Positions 1 through 11,380 of a DNA stretch of 64,000 nucleotides are shown one piece after another (position 1 is the stretch's first letter; each line of letters starts with the position of its first letter). Made by a program: the position numbers and the translations under genes. The notes beneath the pieces were generated by a model, which saw nothing but the letters and a program-made list of their open reading frames with translations, did not search any database and had not been told where the DNA came from. The stretch comes from Branchinecta lynchi (lineage: Eukaryota > Arthropoda > Branchiopoda > Anostraca > Branchinectidae): assembly GCA_023053575.1 (NCBI GenBank), contig JAKZAP010000001.1, forward strand, positions 20,602,533-20,666,532. Reading direction: 5' to 3'.

Positions 1-1040
1 AAGTACGACAAACTGTATATGGTAACTTAAATTGTATCTTTTCTGGGTCAGTTCAACTAAGTGGTGTCAATATCTAAAACAAGAAGAGATAAATTTCAAT
101 CCAGGTATTTGCTCTCATCTTAGATTATCAGATGAAAACAAGCAGATTCTTTAAAAAAAAGGCAGTGTTTCAGGTTTAGTAGGCTGAGTGGAAATGAACA
201 AATATTACGCCGATGGAACATTATACAATAGGCTTCTACTGTGACCAACCAACCAGAAACTATTTTGGATTAAATTAAAGAAAAGATAGGACTCCTATGA
301 GGGTCCTAAACAAACTAGAACCCATATGGCAAGGCCTCAGTACGAAAACCAAAGACTTTATTTGAGGGGAAAATACGCCGTTGACATCGAATTATTAGTA
401 AGTAGTGAACTAGAAGACAAAAGGGATAGACCAGGTTGAGGTTAACTTTCGTCTTTCAATTAAATAATGAATCGAAATCTAACTCGCTAAATCGAAATGT
501 ATACAATTATACATTTCGGAAAAAAAGAAGAAAAAATACAAAATATACACTCACCTACTGGTATTATTTTGACTATTCAATGCTGTTCTACTTTTTCGGT
601 AATTTCAGTAATCCTCGCAAGCCTTAATTCCGTTACCGTACTCTTAGTTTAAACTCGTCTGACATAAGTTAAAACTACAGATGTTGAAACTCAGTGGTTC
701 ATGACTTCAGAGAGTTTGCTTCAAATCCCGGTTTTTCATTGTATGGTTCTCCCCAGAGACATACAAAGAAATGTCACAAGGGATTTCAATCTCCATACTG
801 ATGGTCATGGTATAACAAAAGCGATTATGAATGCCCATCATCAAGTTCGCTTTTACTTTTCGCAACACTAATCAGACGCCAGCGTCTACTCAAACAAAAT
901 CAACGCTGTTTCCTTCCCATGTGAACAGGCCAGAACATCCACCTCGCTAGTGGCGCTCGGGCGACCAAGAAGGCTCTGTCCACCTCCGCTCATTTTGTCG
1001 GAACATGTTTAGTTGGTGGATAGACGAGAGACCATTGTTC
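1..1040. other. No recognisable gene
   Basis: I see no coding region with family resemblance here. The longest open frame (about 436-627) is AT-rich, low in complexity and gives a Lys/Tyr/Phe-rich peptide unlike any family I know. No clear repeat boundary is visible either. Confidence 0.6.
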
Positions 1041-1044
1041 TTGC

Positions 1045-1740
1045 TCTTATTGGTTCTTGGTGCTATATAGCGATCGTAATGTCTGTCCGTTGCGACGTTT
1101 CCGGCCTGTGACTCATGTTCGTCTGCCCAAATGTTTCTAGATAGTAAGCTAGGACTAGCAGATAAGGTAGGACGATGAAACTTGACAGGCGTAGATGACC
1201 AGATCAATTTTTTTTAAACTAACCTATCCATTATCCAGTCATCCGTGGGGCATGGGGTCAGTAGGAATCCACAATCCTGTAACATGCGTAAATTGCAAAA
1301 TGGCGATCAGATTTTGCTGAAGCTTGAGGGCTGGTAGGGTAGGAGCAGATGCCCAAAATCTTATTGGGTCTGGGGATTCAACGGACTCTGTCCAAACCGC
1401 ACCGACGACAGTGAGAAGGAGTTCTGTTAAACGTTTAATCTAACAACACGGATGACAAGAAACTCGGAGCATACAAAGTTCACGGGCCCTAGAAAGTGCT
1501 CTGAAACAATGGTGGGAGTTTCAGGGAGATCCCAGAAATTGTATGACACGCGTAGGGTACTAACGGATGGAGTGATTGGGACGAACCTGAAAGGTTCACT
1601 GAGCCCTAGATACGCAGTTCTAAACACGAACCGGATGTGACGTCGGTGGAGTTAGGGTGCGGGAGCGCGGATGGGGGGTATCAGACACTTTTTCGCAAGC
1701 TGTCCCATTGATACTTGATGGGGAGGGGAGGTAGTAGTAG
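1045..1740 (-). repeat. Family A repeat, degenerate copy
   Basis: The left edge carries the reverse complement of the family A 3' tail (ATTACGATCGCTATATAGCAC, followed outward by a GACA-type run), then diverged core units. Recognisable phrases are 'gacgatgaaacttgacagg' near 1172 and 'gggacgaacctgaaagg' near 1578, which match the core units of the cleaner copies near 37.4, 48.1 and 51.5 kb. Only one arm of the terminal hairpin is evident, and the 5' end is missing. This is an old, partly decayed insertion. Confidence 0.6.
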
Positions 1741-2330
1741 ATGCTACGGAATGTGCCATTTATGTGTTCAAATCTCTTCGAGCAGCGGTGGTGGGCTTTG
1801 GAAGAGGAGAGAGGAATTTTATGAAACTTCTAGGGACCAAAGGGGCTGAGCAATTAGAACTGACAAACGAAAACAATGATTCCGATTTACCAACAAGGTT
1901 TTTACTGATCATACGGTGTGCAGGCACATCAACCAAAAGGACAGTTAGTGAGTGCAAACAGATAAATGACCCAAGCAGGCACAAGTTTGCCTGTGTGGTC
2001 GATTTACAGACAAGGAATTGGACAGAATGAGCTTTTACCCAAAAGAGCTTACCGACTTACAGTCAAGAATTTTCCGGTCACCATAAAAAAGTATTAGCAC
2101 AGACAAAAGGTTTCACAATGTCATACTTAATGATTCACCAACAAGATTTTTGTAAATTCAAAGATAAACGAAGGGAAAAAGAGTGTTCCCCGTTTGCCAA
2201 CAAGACTTTTCCCATTCACAGCAAAAGTGAAAAGCAAACGAATGAGGATTTTGATTTGCCAACAAGTCTTATTCAGATCATCAACATGTGGATGTACGCA
2301 AGGTTTTTGGCTGACATTACTTTCAGCCCT
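1741..2330. other. No recognisable gene
   Basis: Short open frames on both strands show no domain or repeat signature. The stretch borders a family B fragment on its right and could be the decayed 5' part of that copy, but I cannot align it. Confidence 0.5.
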
Positions 2331-2546
2331 TAACTTGAAAACCCTCCCCCACCCCTAAATATGGGGCTATAGGGCTCATCTATGAACCTGACCTGTACTT
2401 TGACCCAAAGAGTCCTCATGCCAAGTTTGAAGAAGATATCTCAACCCCTTCGAGAGTTATTGTGCTAACAGACATACAGATGTACATATGGACAACTTTT
2501 ACGAAATCATAGGTATCCCATCACTTATGTTTTGGGATCCCAAAAA
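2331..2546 (+). repeat. Family B repeat, 3' fragment
   Basis: The sequence runs from the C-rich phrase 'cctcccccacccctaaat' through 'cgagagttattgtgctaacagac' to the terminal palindrome TTTTGGGATCCCAAAAA at 2530-2546. This is the 3' portion of a family B element. The 5' end and the tandem core are absent or too decayed to see. Confidence 0.75.
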
Positions 2547-2550
2547 CATG

Positions 2551-2865
2551 ATAAGAATACTAGACTGAAGCTTATAGTTATACACTGGTTTACATGCTGA
2601 AGAAATCTCAATTTTTCTAATTAAACATATTTATTTACATATACTCAGTCTCGATTTCTCCTGGGAGCGGAGAGGTGCTGCGTGAGAGCTACTTGTACCT
2701 GATCTGACTTAGTGCGCATGAACTATTGTTTTATCTGGATTTGGATATAAATTTAGAGCCTCCGCTCCAGGTAGAGTTTTCTCTAGTAAAGAGTATTTAC
2801 ACAGATCGTGACGGGGGGATGCGGTTTAAGGTAGCCCTCAACCCATAGCCCTAGCGCCCAGCACC
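2551..2865. other. LINE leader or unassigned spacer
   Basis: No gene is visible. The part nearest the LINE may be its 5' untranslated leader, but no second copy in the window lets me place the true 5' end of the element. Confidence 0.4.
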
Positions 2866-4643
2866 GTGCTTTGTTCTCCAATTATGGCAGCAGCCAAATA
2901 TCCCTGTGGGGAGTGTCACAGGAATTGCACTAGTGGGACGTTTCAGTATTCTGTATGTCCCACTTGGTTCCACCCAAGTTGTGTTCGGTTATCACTTGCC
3001 GAACGTGTACAATCCCCCAACTGGAGCTGCGTAAAATGTTCAGTAGCTGCTTCAGCCACCCAACGGCAGACTTTAGAAGAGAATTCTCGCTTAGCCTGTA
3101 CTGAGTGTGACAAAAAAACTTCTGACCATAAGCGCCCTGAAGGATAAACTAGAGTTTTCTGCCGAAGATAGTGCGTCGACGGACATAACTATAAGTCAAC
3201 TCCGTCGAGAGATCAGTTTACTTAAGTCTAACCTTCTCTCTGACACTCCGGATCCTGTTTCCCGTCTCCCTAATTGTAGCCAAAGCACCTCAACTTCAGT
3301 GGAGCTTACAACCCCTCTTGTCCCTAATTGCGCTGATCAGAGTAATTCACATGCCATCACCGATTCATTTCAGTATGAAATGCCCACATCGGTCCAGTGT
3401 CGTTGCCATGCTGCCTGAGTCGCGTCTCAACCTGGGATTAGCGAGGGGCTAGTGGCTCAATCTTCATGCGATCTTTCAGACTTCACAAAGACTAATATTC
3501 GCGAAACCGAAATTTCGCACGTGGTCGTGAATTCGTCCCTATTCTTTGCTCGTGAGGCATTTGCATCCGGTATTTTGAGTGATGAGATTTCAGATGTAAT
3601 GGCAAAGTCGTACCCATTTGACTCGCTTAAAAGCACCAAACTTCTCTTATGGACATTTTTGGGCAGTTCGGGAAAAATTTTGGAAAGAAGAGGCAATCTC
3701 GCACAGAACAACACTGCAGTTGATATAGTTAAAATGATCTGTGAACTTGATGCTAAATCTTTCGTTTGGCCGATCATAGTTCCTTGGTCTCCTAGAGAGA
3801 TTCCTATTCTGAAATCCGACGTTTCGGTTCGTTTAGACCGTTTAATGAGTGACTGCAATCGTAAAATGGAAATTTCCTTGTCATCATTGTAAAGAATTGA
3901 GATGGCTCTTGCAAAAGGAGGGATACCAGCATCAAACATGACGACGCATGCGACACCTACATCTGTCTCCGAGTGGCCCCCCCCCCCCCCCCCTCCCCCC
4001 TCCAGCTGACACTGCAGAGGTCTTTACGATCTCGAACTTTCCAAGCTCCCTCAACAACCCAATCTCTCGGAAAAAGGAGTTTGATAAGCTGGCTTCCAAG
4101 GGAATTCAAAAAGTGAGTGCAAACAAAGATGCAATTGTAGTGAGCGTGAATTCTGCTAGTGCCGAAAGTTTTTCTGCCAGCCTTAAGAGCAGCTTTCCTG
4201 ATTGTAACGTTTCGAGCAAGAAAAATGTTTGGTATGGTATCATTCTAGGCGTTGATCCGTCCCTAGAAATTGAAAACCTTGCTTGTGATTTTGAAGGAGT
4301 GGTTAGCTTCACTCGTTTCGGAAAGTCTCCAACTATCAAAGCTTGTTTCAAGTCTGAAGCATTCCTGAAGTTTTATATTGTTCATGGTTTAAAGATTGGG
4401 TATGAACTGTTTCGTGTGAATAAGGACAGAAAGCTCCCAAGGCGCTGCTTTAAATGTCAGGGTTTTGATCATGTGGAAAAACAATGCATGGCACCCGTTC
4501 CGGTCTGTGCTCGTTGTGCCGGGCCTCACTCAAGCTCCAGGGAGAGCCCTTGTTCTAACCCGGTTTCCTGTGCCCATTGCCAGTCGAGCAGCCACCCTTC
4601 ATTCAGTTTTTCTTGCCCAGTTGTGCGTAAAAACTTGAAATAG
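2866..4643 (+). pseudogene. LINE ORF1 (PHD finger plus zinc knuckles), broken
   Basis: Nucleic-acid-binding protein of the LINE, in several pieces. The first piece (2866-3147) holds a Cys4-His-Cys3 PHD finger, with the pattern CGEC, then C, C, WFH, C and a closing CVKC. The frame then shifts (about 3107-3147) into a Ser/Thr-rich stretch ending at a stop at 3418. It continues in the same frame at 3452-3892 (about 146 residues, no domain recognised) to another stop. A long C run (about 3977-3997) coincides with a further frame change into 3948-4643. That piece ends with three knuckles in a row: CFKC-x4-H-x4-C, CARC-x3-H-x7-C and CAHC-x4-H-x6-C, where I count spacers by eye. ORF1 stops at 4643, only four bases before the ATG of ORF2. 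This close spacing suggests reinitiation in the ancestor (inference). Confidence 0.85.
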
Positions 4644-4647
4644 TATT

Positions 4648-5571
4648 ATGGCTACTTATTTAAATGTCGTTTCTTTTAATTCGAATGGAGTTTCCGGAAA
4701 ACTCCCCATCCTTAGCCAGTTTCTTTGTGATAATGAGTCCGTACTTTGTTTGCAGGAACACCACCTGCTTGATCATTCACTCCCACTGTTAAATTCTATA
4801 AGTAATTCTCATGACATTCTTTCGGTCCCGGCTAGACCAACCGGTGGTCATCCATCGGGTGGTATTTCAACTTTTATCCCTAAACATCTGTGTGCGTCAG
4901 TTTTATTTTCTGATTGTTGTTTCATTGCTGTAAGTTTCCACGATTGTGTTTTAATCCACTGTTATTTCCCGACAAATTATAATGATGATATATCGCTTGA
5001 AGATTTTAATGCATGCTGTTTCAGACTTGATCGACTCATTTCTCGCCTTAATTCACTTAAAAATATTTTTATCTTGGGTGATCTAAACTGTAATCCATTG
5101 GATCATGACGAACGTAGTACTATTTTTAATTCATGTTTCCCACAATTTAAATTATTATCTAAATCCCAAGATTTCACGTACACTCATTGGTCGGGAAGCA
5201 CGAGTAATCTTGACCACGTTCTAAGTAACCGCGATTTCCCAACAACCGTGCTTGTAGTAGATGATTTTCCTATAAGCGACCATATGCCTATTTCATTTTC
5301 TGTTTCACTACATATTTCAGTACCCCAGATTTCAAAGAATCATAAAACAGCAAAAGCTAAGTTTTCCCGAATTATTTGGGATGAGTCGTTGAAGCTTCAT
5401 TATCAAAGAGAAGTTGATCTTATTGCGGCAAAAATTCAAATCCCTACAGAATTTCCTCTTACGTCTAATATAGAGCTTGAGTTAAAATTGTATATATTTT
5501 CAGCTCGTTCATTGTTTAAGGGTTTCGGCAAAAAAGGTTTTTCAATCCAAAACTGTTGTTGTTGGGACTAA
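4648..5571 (+). pseudogene. LINE ORF2, endonuclease domain
   Basis: The apurinic-endonuclease-like domain nicks target DNA for target-primed reverse transcription. Starting at the ATG at 4648, all expected motifs can be read: NSNG (residues 11-14), the catalytic Glu in LCLQEHH (Glu37), GDLNC (Asp145, Asn147), NLDHV (Asp189) and the ISDHMP motif (Asp211-His212). The domain itself is open for about 220 residues. The frame then runs out at 5571 after a frameshift near 5530-5545 in a run of A and T; the downstream linker reads in another frame. All catalytic residues are intact, so the loss of function comes from the frame breaks and not from the active site. Confidence 0.9.
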
Positions 5572-5574
5572 AAA

Positions 5575-7308
5575 ACCTTTTTGGTCGCTTAATTCTTCGC
5601 TGGTAGAGAGTAATTATGAGGCTAAGTTAGCTTACGTCAGATGGAAGGCACTCGGTAAACCCCGTGATGGACTTTCCTTCCGGTGGATGAAAGAAAAGAA
5701 GGCTATTTTTCAGGCCGAACTTAGGCGACGCAATAACTGCCTTATGGAGGAGGCGTCTCGAGATACTGATCTTGATAAGCTTAAAATTTGGAAAGCGCTA
5801 CGTAGGTCTAAGCATCTAAGTGAACCACCACCTGATTCTTTCCCGTCTGTTGCTGATTGGGAAACACATTTTAAGTCCACCCTGTCTTCTTCGAATGATT
5901 TTCCTTCTGACGTAGCTGAGCTAGACTCTATATTAAGTGACTTTCCTTCTGACCACGTAATTGTACATCAAGATTTACTTTTGGCTCAAAAGAAACTGAA
6001 GTTCTAATTATCGCCTGACCATGATGGGCTTTTTTCAAACCATCTCAAGTTTGTATCCCCAACGTTCCTTTTAACTCTTCTTGCTTTTTTTAATTAAATT
6101 TTATCGGTAGGTCGTGTTCCTTCATCTTTAAAAACTGGTTTGATTTCCCCTATTCTAAAAATGGAAAGAAGGATTTAAAATCTTGCGGTTCTTATCGACC
6201 AATAACCAAGGGTTGTATGATTAGTAAACTTTTTGAAATGTGTTTTTAAAATATGTTTGAAGGCCTTGATATTGGGTTAAACCAGGTTGGATTTAAAAGG
6301 GGTATGGGTTGCGATCACGCACACTCTACTTTTTCCACTTTAATCAATGATGCGCGAGTGAGCGGACAACCGCTTTATACGCTTCTGATTGATATAAAAG
6401 GTGCTTTCGACAATATTTCTCATGCGGCTGCCCTTCTATCCCTTGTGTATAATGGTATTCCCCATTCTGTTGTGCGTGCTTTAAGGTCCTGGTATAATGG
6501 AATGAACGTTCAAGTGGCAATTCGTTCCCCAAAAATTCTGTCTAATTTAATTTCAGTGGGAAAAGGCGTTAGACAAGGTGGAATTTTATCACCATATATT
6601 TTTAATGCATGTTTGGCAGATTGTCTTCGGTCGCTTAAGACTTCTTTAATACATTTTGCACGTGATGTAACGTTTTTAGCATATGCTGATGATATTATTA
6701 TTTTAAGTCGGTCAAAGGAAAAATTAATTGAAAACTTTAACATTCTAGTGTCTGAATTGGGGCAGATGGGTCTAATAATTAATTCTGAAAAGTGTAATTA
6801 TTTTGTGATTAGTAGTTTGCAGACATAGAACTCCCCTCTGGATTGTGGTGGGGGGATTGTTTTCAGCCCTGTTGAGAAAGTTATGTATCTTGGAATCCCT
6901 TACTCATCTAATACCAGGGATTGGAAACTTATCCTTATTCAACATGTGCAAGATAAAATAAGAAGAGCATTCGGTGCTGTTATTCGTTTACGAGGGATGT
7001 ATCGCAGAGATGTTCTTGGTTCTATTTATAAGGCTGTTGCACTTCCTCACATTCTTTTTCCGTCTACTTTCTTTTCTTCTTTCCGTCCTTCTGAACTTTC
7101 TGCGCTAAAAGTTACTTATTATAAATTCTCTAAATTCTTTCTTGGTTTCCCAATTTCTGCGAGTAACTCTTTCCTAACTTCGAATTTTAAAGTGAAGAGT
7201 CCTTTGGAAACTTTAAATAGTAAAATTCAGAACTTTCATAAAAAGGCTGACAACATTCTTCTTCATCACAACCTTTTTCCTTTTTTCACAAAAAAGTCCC
7301 CTGCTTAG
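5575..7308 (+). pseudogene. LINE ORF2, reverse transcriptase part, broken
   Basis: This is the polymerase part of ORF2, in pieces. The linker is open at 5687-6007. The first RT motif (GLISPILK... YRPIT) reads at about 6130-6220 in a different frame from its neighbours. The core is open at 6253-6828. It contains motif A (LLIDIKGAFDN, Asp47, codon near 6391), motif B (GVRQGGILSPYIFN), motif C (LAYADDIIIL, Asp146-Asp147, codons near 6688) and motif D (GLIINSEKC). An in-frame TAG at 6826-6828 interrupts it before motif E (VMYLGIPY), after which the same frame runs to 7308. No RNase H signature follows. The catalytic aspartates remain, and at least two frameshifts plus one stop inactivate it. Confidence 0.9.
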
Positions 7309-7489
7309 TTTGTTTATTTTGAGCTTCGTTTTTTTTTTTTTTTCATGTACTTCATTGTATATTTAGTAGGCTAATTTGTCTTTAACGGTCAGCTGTTTAT
7401 TAGTTGTAAGTGACTGGTAAGTGAGTGTGAGTTTGACTGACATGTTGTTGTTCCTTTTTATACATTACTCTTCAGTTTTGAAGGATTCA

Positions 7490-7519
7490 AATAAATAATA
7501 ATAATAATAATAATAATAA
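7490..7519 (+). repeat. (TAA)n tail of the LINE
   Basis: A run of TAA triplets at the 3' end of the LINE. A second run lies at 7731-7779, on the far side of the palindrome. The two runs were probably one tail before the palindromic sequence went in (inference). Confidence 0.85.
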
Positions 7520-7734
7520 ATATTCTTTGAGCCCAAGCTGACTTTGAAACATTTATTCAAACAATGTTTACAACGGATACGTCAGCTCTGATTTTTCATC
7601 AGCGATATTTCGGCCCTTCTTGGCAAGGGTCCTCGTCAGATTGACAGCCTGACAAGGACCCTTGCCAAGAAGGGCCGAAATATCGCTGATGAAAAATCAG
7701 AGCTGACGTATCCGTTGTAAACATTGTTTGAATA

Positions 7735-7737
<3 letters not shown>
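7520..7737. repeat. Large palindrome (foldback) of a dispersed repeat
   Basis: The arms at about 7551-7640 and 7650-7737 are reverse complements over nearly 90 bases with only about one mismatch, separated by a roughly 9-base spacer (ATTGACAGC). Each arm contains the phrase 'cgatatttcggcccttcttgg'. The left side has about 30 extra bases (TATTCTTTGAGCCCAAGCTG). Those same bases begin a related single-arm copy at 47.43 kb. Other partial copies lie at 43.98 kb and, much decayed, near 27.81 and 59.68 kb. A transcript across it would form a very strong hairpin. Confidence 0.9.
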
Positions 7738-7765
<28 letters not shown>

Positions 7766-7779
7766 TAATAATAATAATA
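7731..7779. repeat. (TAA)n microsatellite
   Basis: About sixteen TAA triplets with one interruption, directly after the palindrome. This is the probable second half of the LINE tail. Confidence 0.85.
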
Positions 7780-7849
7780 CAATCAATTCATTCTCACCTG
7801 ACCTTGAATGTCTTACTGTGATTTACAAAGTAGGCAAATTACCAAAATC

Positions 7850-8125
7850 AATTTGCAAATCCATTTAGTTTGGTGGCTAAGAGGGCTAAAGCCACACGTC
7901 TTTAACCTGCCAACCCACGACCAACCTCAATAAACAGGAAATCCTTTTTTGAGCAGGTTCAAAACAAATTCAAATAATTTGGATATGTTGGGACATAAAA
8001 GTGTTGAAAATAGTCAGCTTTTCGTTCCTGACTGTCACAGGAATATCACTACTACATGTAAATCTCATTTTGGCATTTTTTCGGCCAAATTTAGGTTCAA
8101 TAATTTGAGGTCAGTGAGACTACTG
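7850..8125. repeat. Diverged copy of the 9.67-10.06 kb repeat
   Basis: Shared phrases are 'ggacataaaagtgttgaaaa' then 'gtcagcttttcgttcctgactgtcac', then 'catttttcggcc', in the same order as in the tandem pair at 9671-10062. I see it as a third, older member of that unit. No coding potential. Confidence 0.45.
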
Positions 8126-8317
8126 ACTCAAGACAAAACAAGAACCAAACTACAAACTTAAAAAAAAAACAGAACTGAATCCAAAAATAGCAGATAACAC
8201 TGTACTTGACTAAGACTAATTCTGGACTCAGTTAATCTAGTCCTATGTGGCTATGTAGTAGGACTAGGTTTTGAAATGAACTGCCATTCCTGTAACCCAA
8301 GTCAAGACTGGTCAAGA

Positions 8318-8487
8318 CAGTCTACCACAACCCTGATTTTTGGATACCCTATGCCAAACGTTGGATATCTCTAGCATTTGGCATAGCCTATACCTAACGC
8401 TGGATACCCTATGCCAAACGCTGGATACCTGTTTCCAATAAGTTATTGATGATTTGAATGAAGCTCTGAAATCTTGGTGGTAGACTG
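8318..8487. mobile_element. hAT-like miniature element (CAGTCTACCAC family)
   Basis: A 170-bp element bounded by CAGTCTACCAC and its reverse complement GTGGTAGACTG. It is flanked by GGTCAAGA (8310-8317) and AGTCAAGA (8488-8495), an 8-bp target duplication with one mismatch. Inside are repeated phrases of the type TGGATACCCTATGCCAAACG. A longer copy is at 51113-51433. CA...TG ends with 8-bp duplications fit the hAT superfamily. There is no transposase. Confidence 0.75.
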
Positions 8488-8495
8488 AGTCAAGA

Positions 8496-9670
8496 TGAAA
8501 AAATTACCTTTGTGTAAATACCTTCTCCTCTTTAATACCGGCACCACTGTGTAAGTGGAAGACAGGTTTTAGTTCCTACTGTTGTACATGTGTCGTGTAC
8601 TGTACCCTAATTCTTCACTTCCTTCCTTCCAATTTATAAAATTTACAGATAAACACAAATGAAGTAATTTAGAATCAACTAAACTTTAAATAGGGTTCGT
8701 GCGAGGATTTTACAGGCTGCCTACTAGACGAGCAGAGTAGAACGTCTAGTAAATTCCAGTTTTTTTGGCAAAACATTCAAACCAAAAAAGCTCTGTTTTT
8801 CAGTACCTTCTTAAAGAAGTGACGTCGGGAGTACAGCAAACTAACGTCGCTAGGTCCCTGAAGACGAAAGACGACATTAATCAACAACAGTAGTGTTTGA
8901 TTGTAAATATTCCTTCCTTTGAAGCTGACTGCAATCATATTTGACAGTGCAAAAGGGATACTGCAGCTCAATTTTATTACAGGAGGGGATGTACCCAACC
9001 TCAGACAATAGTTGCATTTTTCTTCAGCTTTTGCTTTTCCCTTTTCAGCTTTTGCTTTTTGTTGCTTTCAGGTCTTTTTTAACATTTTACGCAAGTTGCC
9101 ATTACTACTAAGGACTTTTCACTTATGTCGAATGAATGATTTTCTCGGATGTATTTTACTTGCACTTCAAATTTTTCATCTTTAAAATCCGAGACAGTCT
9201 CGAAATACTGATTTTCACTTCGAATCAAATTCCTCTTTTATTGGATTTTGGGATAAAGTGGCAAGGCAAAAGCCAAAAGCAGAGCATAACTTGGTCACCT
9301 ACCAAGTTTGCCTTTTTGAAAAAAGCCGAGGGAAAAGGCGAAAGTCAGTGTTTGCCATTTTTGACAAAAATGGGAAATTGTCAAACAGAGCTTAGGACTA
9401 TTTAACGAAAACACAAAAAAAGTAAAAAGCCGTAGAAAATGCGAGTGAAAAGTCGAACAAAAATGCAACTAAGATTTCAAATTTCCAGAAGTCTTTGCTT
9501 CAGAATAATATATCTGACTTAAAAAGGAACCAACAAATATGACAAACATACTAGATTGATAAGTATTGGATAAGTAAATATTGCTTCAACATTTATCGTT
9601 AAACTTATTTTTCTTTACAAACTAGGTCGATTTACTCTAACCTTACCACGATTGACTTATGAGTGATGAA
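8496..9670. other. No recognisable gene
   Basis: Short frames only; 9136-9405 (plus strand, 89 codons) and 8777-8998 (minus strand, 73 codons) show no domain. Runs such as 'cttttgcttttcccttttcagcttttgc' are low-complexity pyrimidine tracts. Confidence 0.5.
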
Positions 9671-10062
9671 AAAGGTGGAGTTACCAAAGTCAATAGCCAC
9701 AAAATCCATTTTCAGAGCAGCTTCAGAACAAAGAAAAGGCACAGAATTGAATATTTTTGGACACATGACTGTTGAAAAAAGTCATATTTTGCCTCTTGAC
9801 TGTCAGGACAGCATGTACATTTAATTTTAACATTTTCGTGGCAACAATCAAGGTAGTGTAAAAACGAGGTCAGGTAGAGTTACTAAAGTCAATAGCCAGA
9901 AAATCCCTTTTGAAAGAAGCTTCACAATAAAGAAAAGGAACAGAATTTGAATATTTTTGGACACATGACTGCTGAAAAAGTCATATTTTGCCTCTTGATA
10001 GTCACAACAGCACTTACATTTCATTTTAACATTTTCTCACAACAATCGAGGTAGTGTAACAA
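9671..10062. repeat. Tandem duplication, about 195-200 bp unit
   Basis: Two adjacent units start at 'gagttaccaaagtcaatagc' (about 9679) and 'gagttactaaagtcaatagc' (about 9876). Each runs through 'ttggacacatgactg' to 'atcgaggtagtgtaa' or a close variant. The second unit ends where the family B copy begins. Confidence 0.8.
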
Positions 10063-11268
10063 GACCAAAGGTTTCTATTGATCCCAAAAATGTAATATCT
10101 GATCCAGACAAATGGGTCTTGTAGATATGCGGTCTTTGCCAGACTACTTGATCACTTTTACTATTAAGATTTAGAAATAGAAGAAAGCCAATGGCTAATC
10201 TGAGAAGACCAAGTTCAGATGTTGATTCAGCATGTTTAAGCCTATATTTACCCTAGGCTATACGTCATATCTACCTTTGACGAAATTGATCAAATCTTCC
10301 TGCCTTACTTCTGCCAAGTCTCTGGTTTCGACTGGATTTCGGGCGAACTACTTGTCTTGCAAAAACTAAAGCCTAAAGCGAATTCAGCGTATCTCCTTAC
10401 CTATATCATCCTTACCATAGGACTTCAGATTAAACTTGTTTTAACAAATTTTCCGGCTTCAGCAGGATTCCTGGCGAATCATATGTCCAAGTAGACATGA
10501 TTGCCAAAAGCTAATCAACTAATTATTTGGTTTGAAGTTGAACTCTAATCAGCTTGAATTAAAACTTTTACTTTTAACAAATTTTTCGGTTTCGGGACGG
10601 ATTCCGCGCGAACTACTTGCCAGACGAGAAAATGATTTTCATATTCGTGTTCAGCATGTCTTACCCCTGAATCTACTATTTCATTATCTGTTGAACACAA
10701 GACCAAAGGTTTTGATGGGATCCCAAAACTTTAACATTTGATTCAGACAATTGGGTCATGTCTTTGCCATTCAGTCTTCGTAAGATTCCTTGAATATTTT
10801 TACTCTTAATGTAAAGTTCAAAAATAGATTCAGCATGTCTCCTTGCCCGGATACCGAATCTCCGATCGATTTCAGAAACAAATTTGAGCTTCGCCCAAAA
10901 TTGCCAGTTTCAGCCGAATTCGTGATGAACCATTTGTCCAGCAAGAAAACTAAGTTCAGATATGGATTCAGTGGACCTACAGTTTTTACCGTAGATTCGA
11001 AACCCCTCCTCTGCCTCTAAAGATAGGACTAAAGGACCCATCTACGAACTTGACCTGTACTTTACCTCGCCCCTTAGTTTGACCCCCCTAAATATTGAGC
11101 TACAGAGCCCATCTACGAACTCGAACTCGACCTCTTCCTCGACCTAAAGAGTCTTCACACCAAGTTCTATCGAAATATCTCATTCCCTTTGAGAGTTATC
11201 GTGCTGACAGACGGACAACTTTTACGAAGTCACAGGTATCCCTCCACTTAAGTTTTGGGATCCCTAAA
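10058..11268 (+). repeat. Family B element, near complete
   Basis: It begins with AACAAGACCAAAGG and a broken GATCCC palindrome arm. It then runs through several diverged core units of about 135 bp, each with a phrase like 'gattccgggcgaactacttg'. After that come the C-rich 'cctaaatattgagctacag' block, the 'gagttatcgtgctgacagacgg' block and the 3' palindrome TTTTGGGATCCCTAAA at 11253-11268. The copy is noticeably diverged but has both ends. Confidence 0.85.
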
Positions 11269-11273
11269 GCGAA

Positions 11274-11295
11274 CCCCCCCCCCCCCCCCCCCCCC
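11274..11295. repeat. C homopolymer, about 22 bases
   Basis: An uninterrupted C run immediately after the family B copy. Similar C or G runs recur at many repeat edges in the window and are likely to be length-variable. Confidence 0.9.
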
Positions 11296-11380
11296 AGAAG
11301 GCTTCTGGTAAATTTTGACTGGTATGGCGAAGCTGCGCTAGCTATAATTTATCAAATTCACCTGAACTTGGTGATGTTTA

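Larger units (their letters stand above)
2866..7519 (+). mobile_element. Non-LTR retrotransposon (LINE), inactivated
   Basis: A near full-length LINE. ORF1 carries a PHD finger and three zinc knuckles, and ORF2 carries an apurinic-type endonuclease and a reverse transcriptase. It is followed by a short 3' UTR and a (TAA)n tail at about 7490-7519. Both ORFs are broken by frameshifts and stops, so the copy is dead. PHD fingers in ORF1 are known from CR1-like elements, whereas triple CCHC knuckles and TAA tails are typical of the I/Jockey side. No RNase H domain is seen after the reverse transcriptase. I therefore leave the clade open within the APE-type LINEs. The exact 5' end is unknown. Confidence 0.92.

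Noticed and set aside
3948..4030. Proline-rich N-terminus as a separate gene start
   Set aside because: It is produced by a C run that shifts the frame within LINE ORF1, so it is not an independent start.
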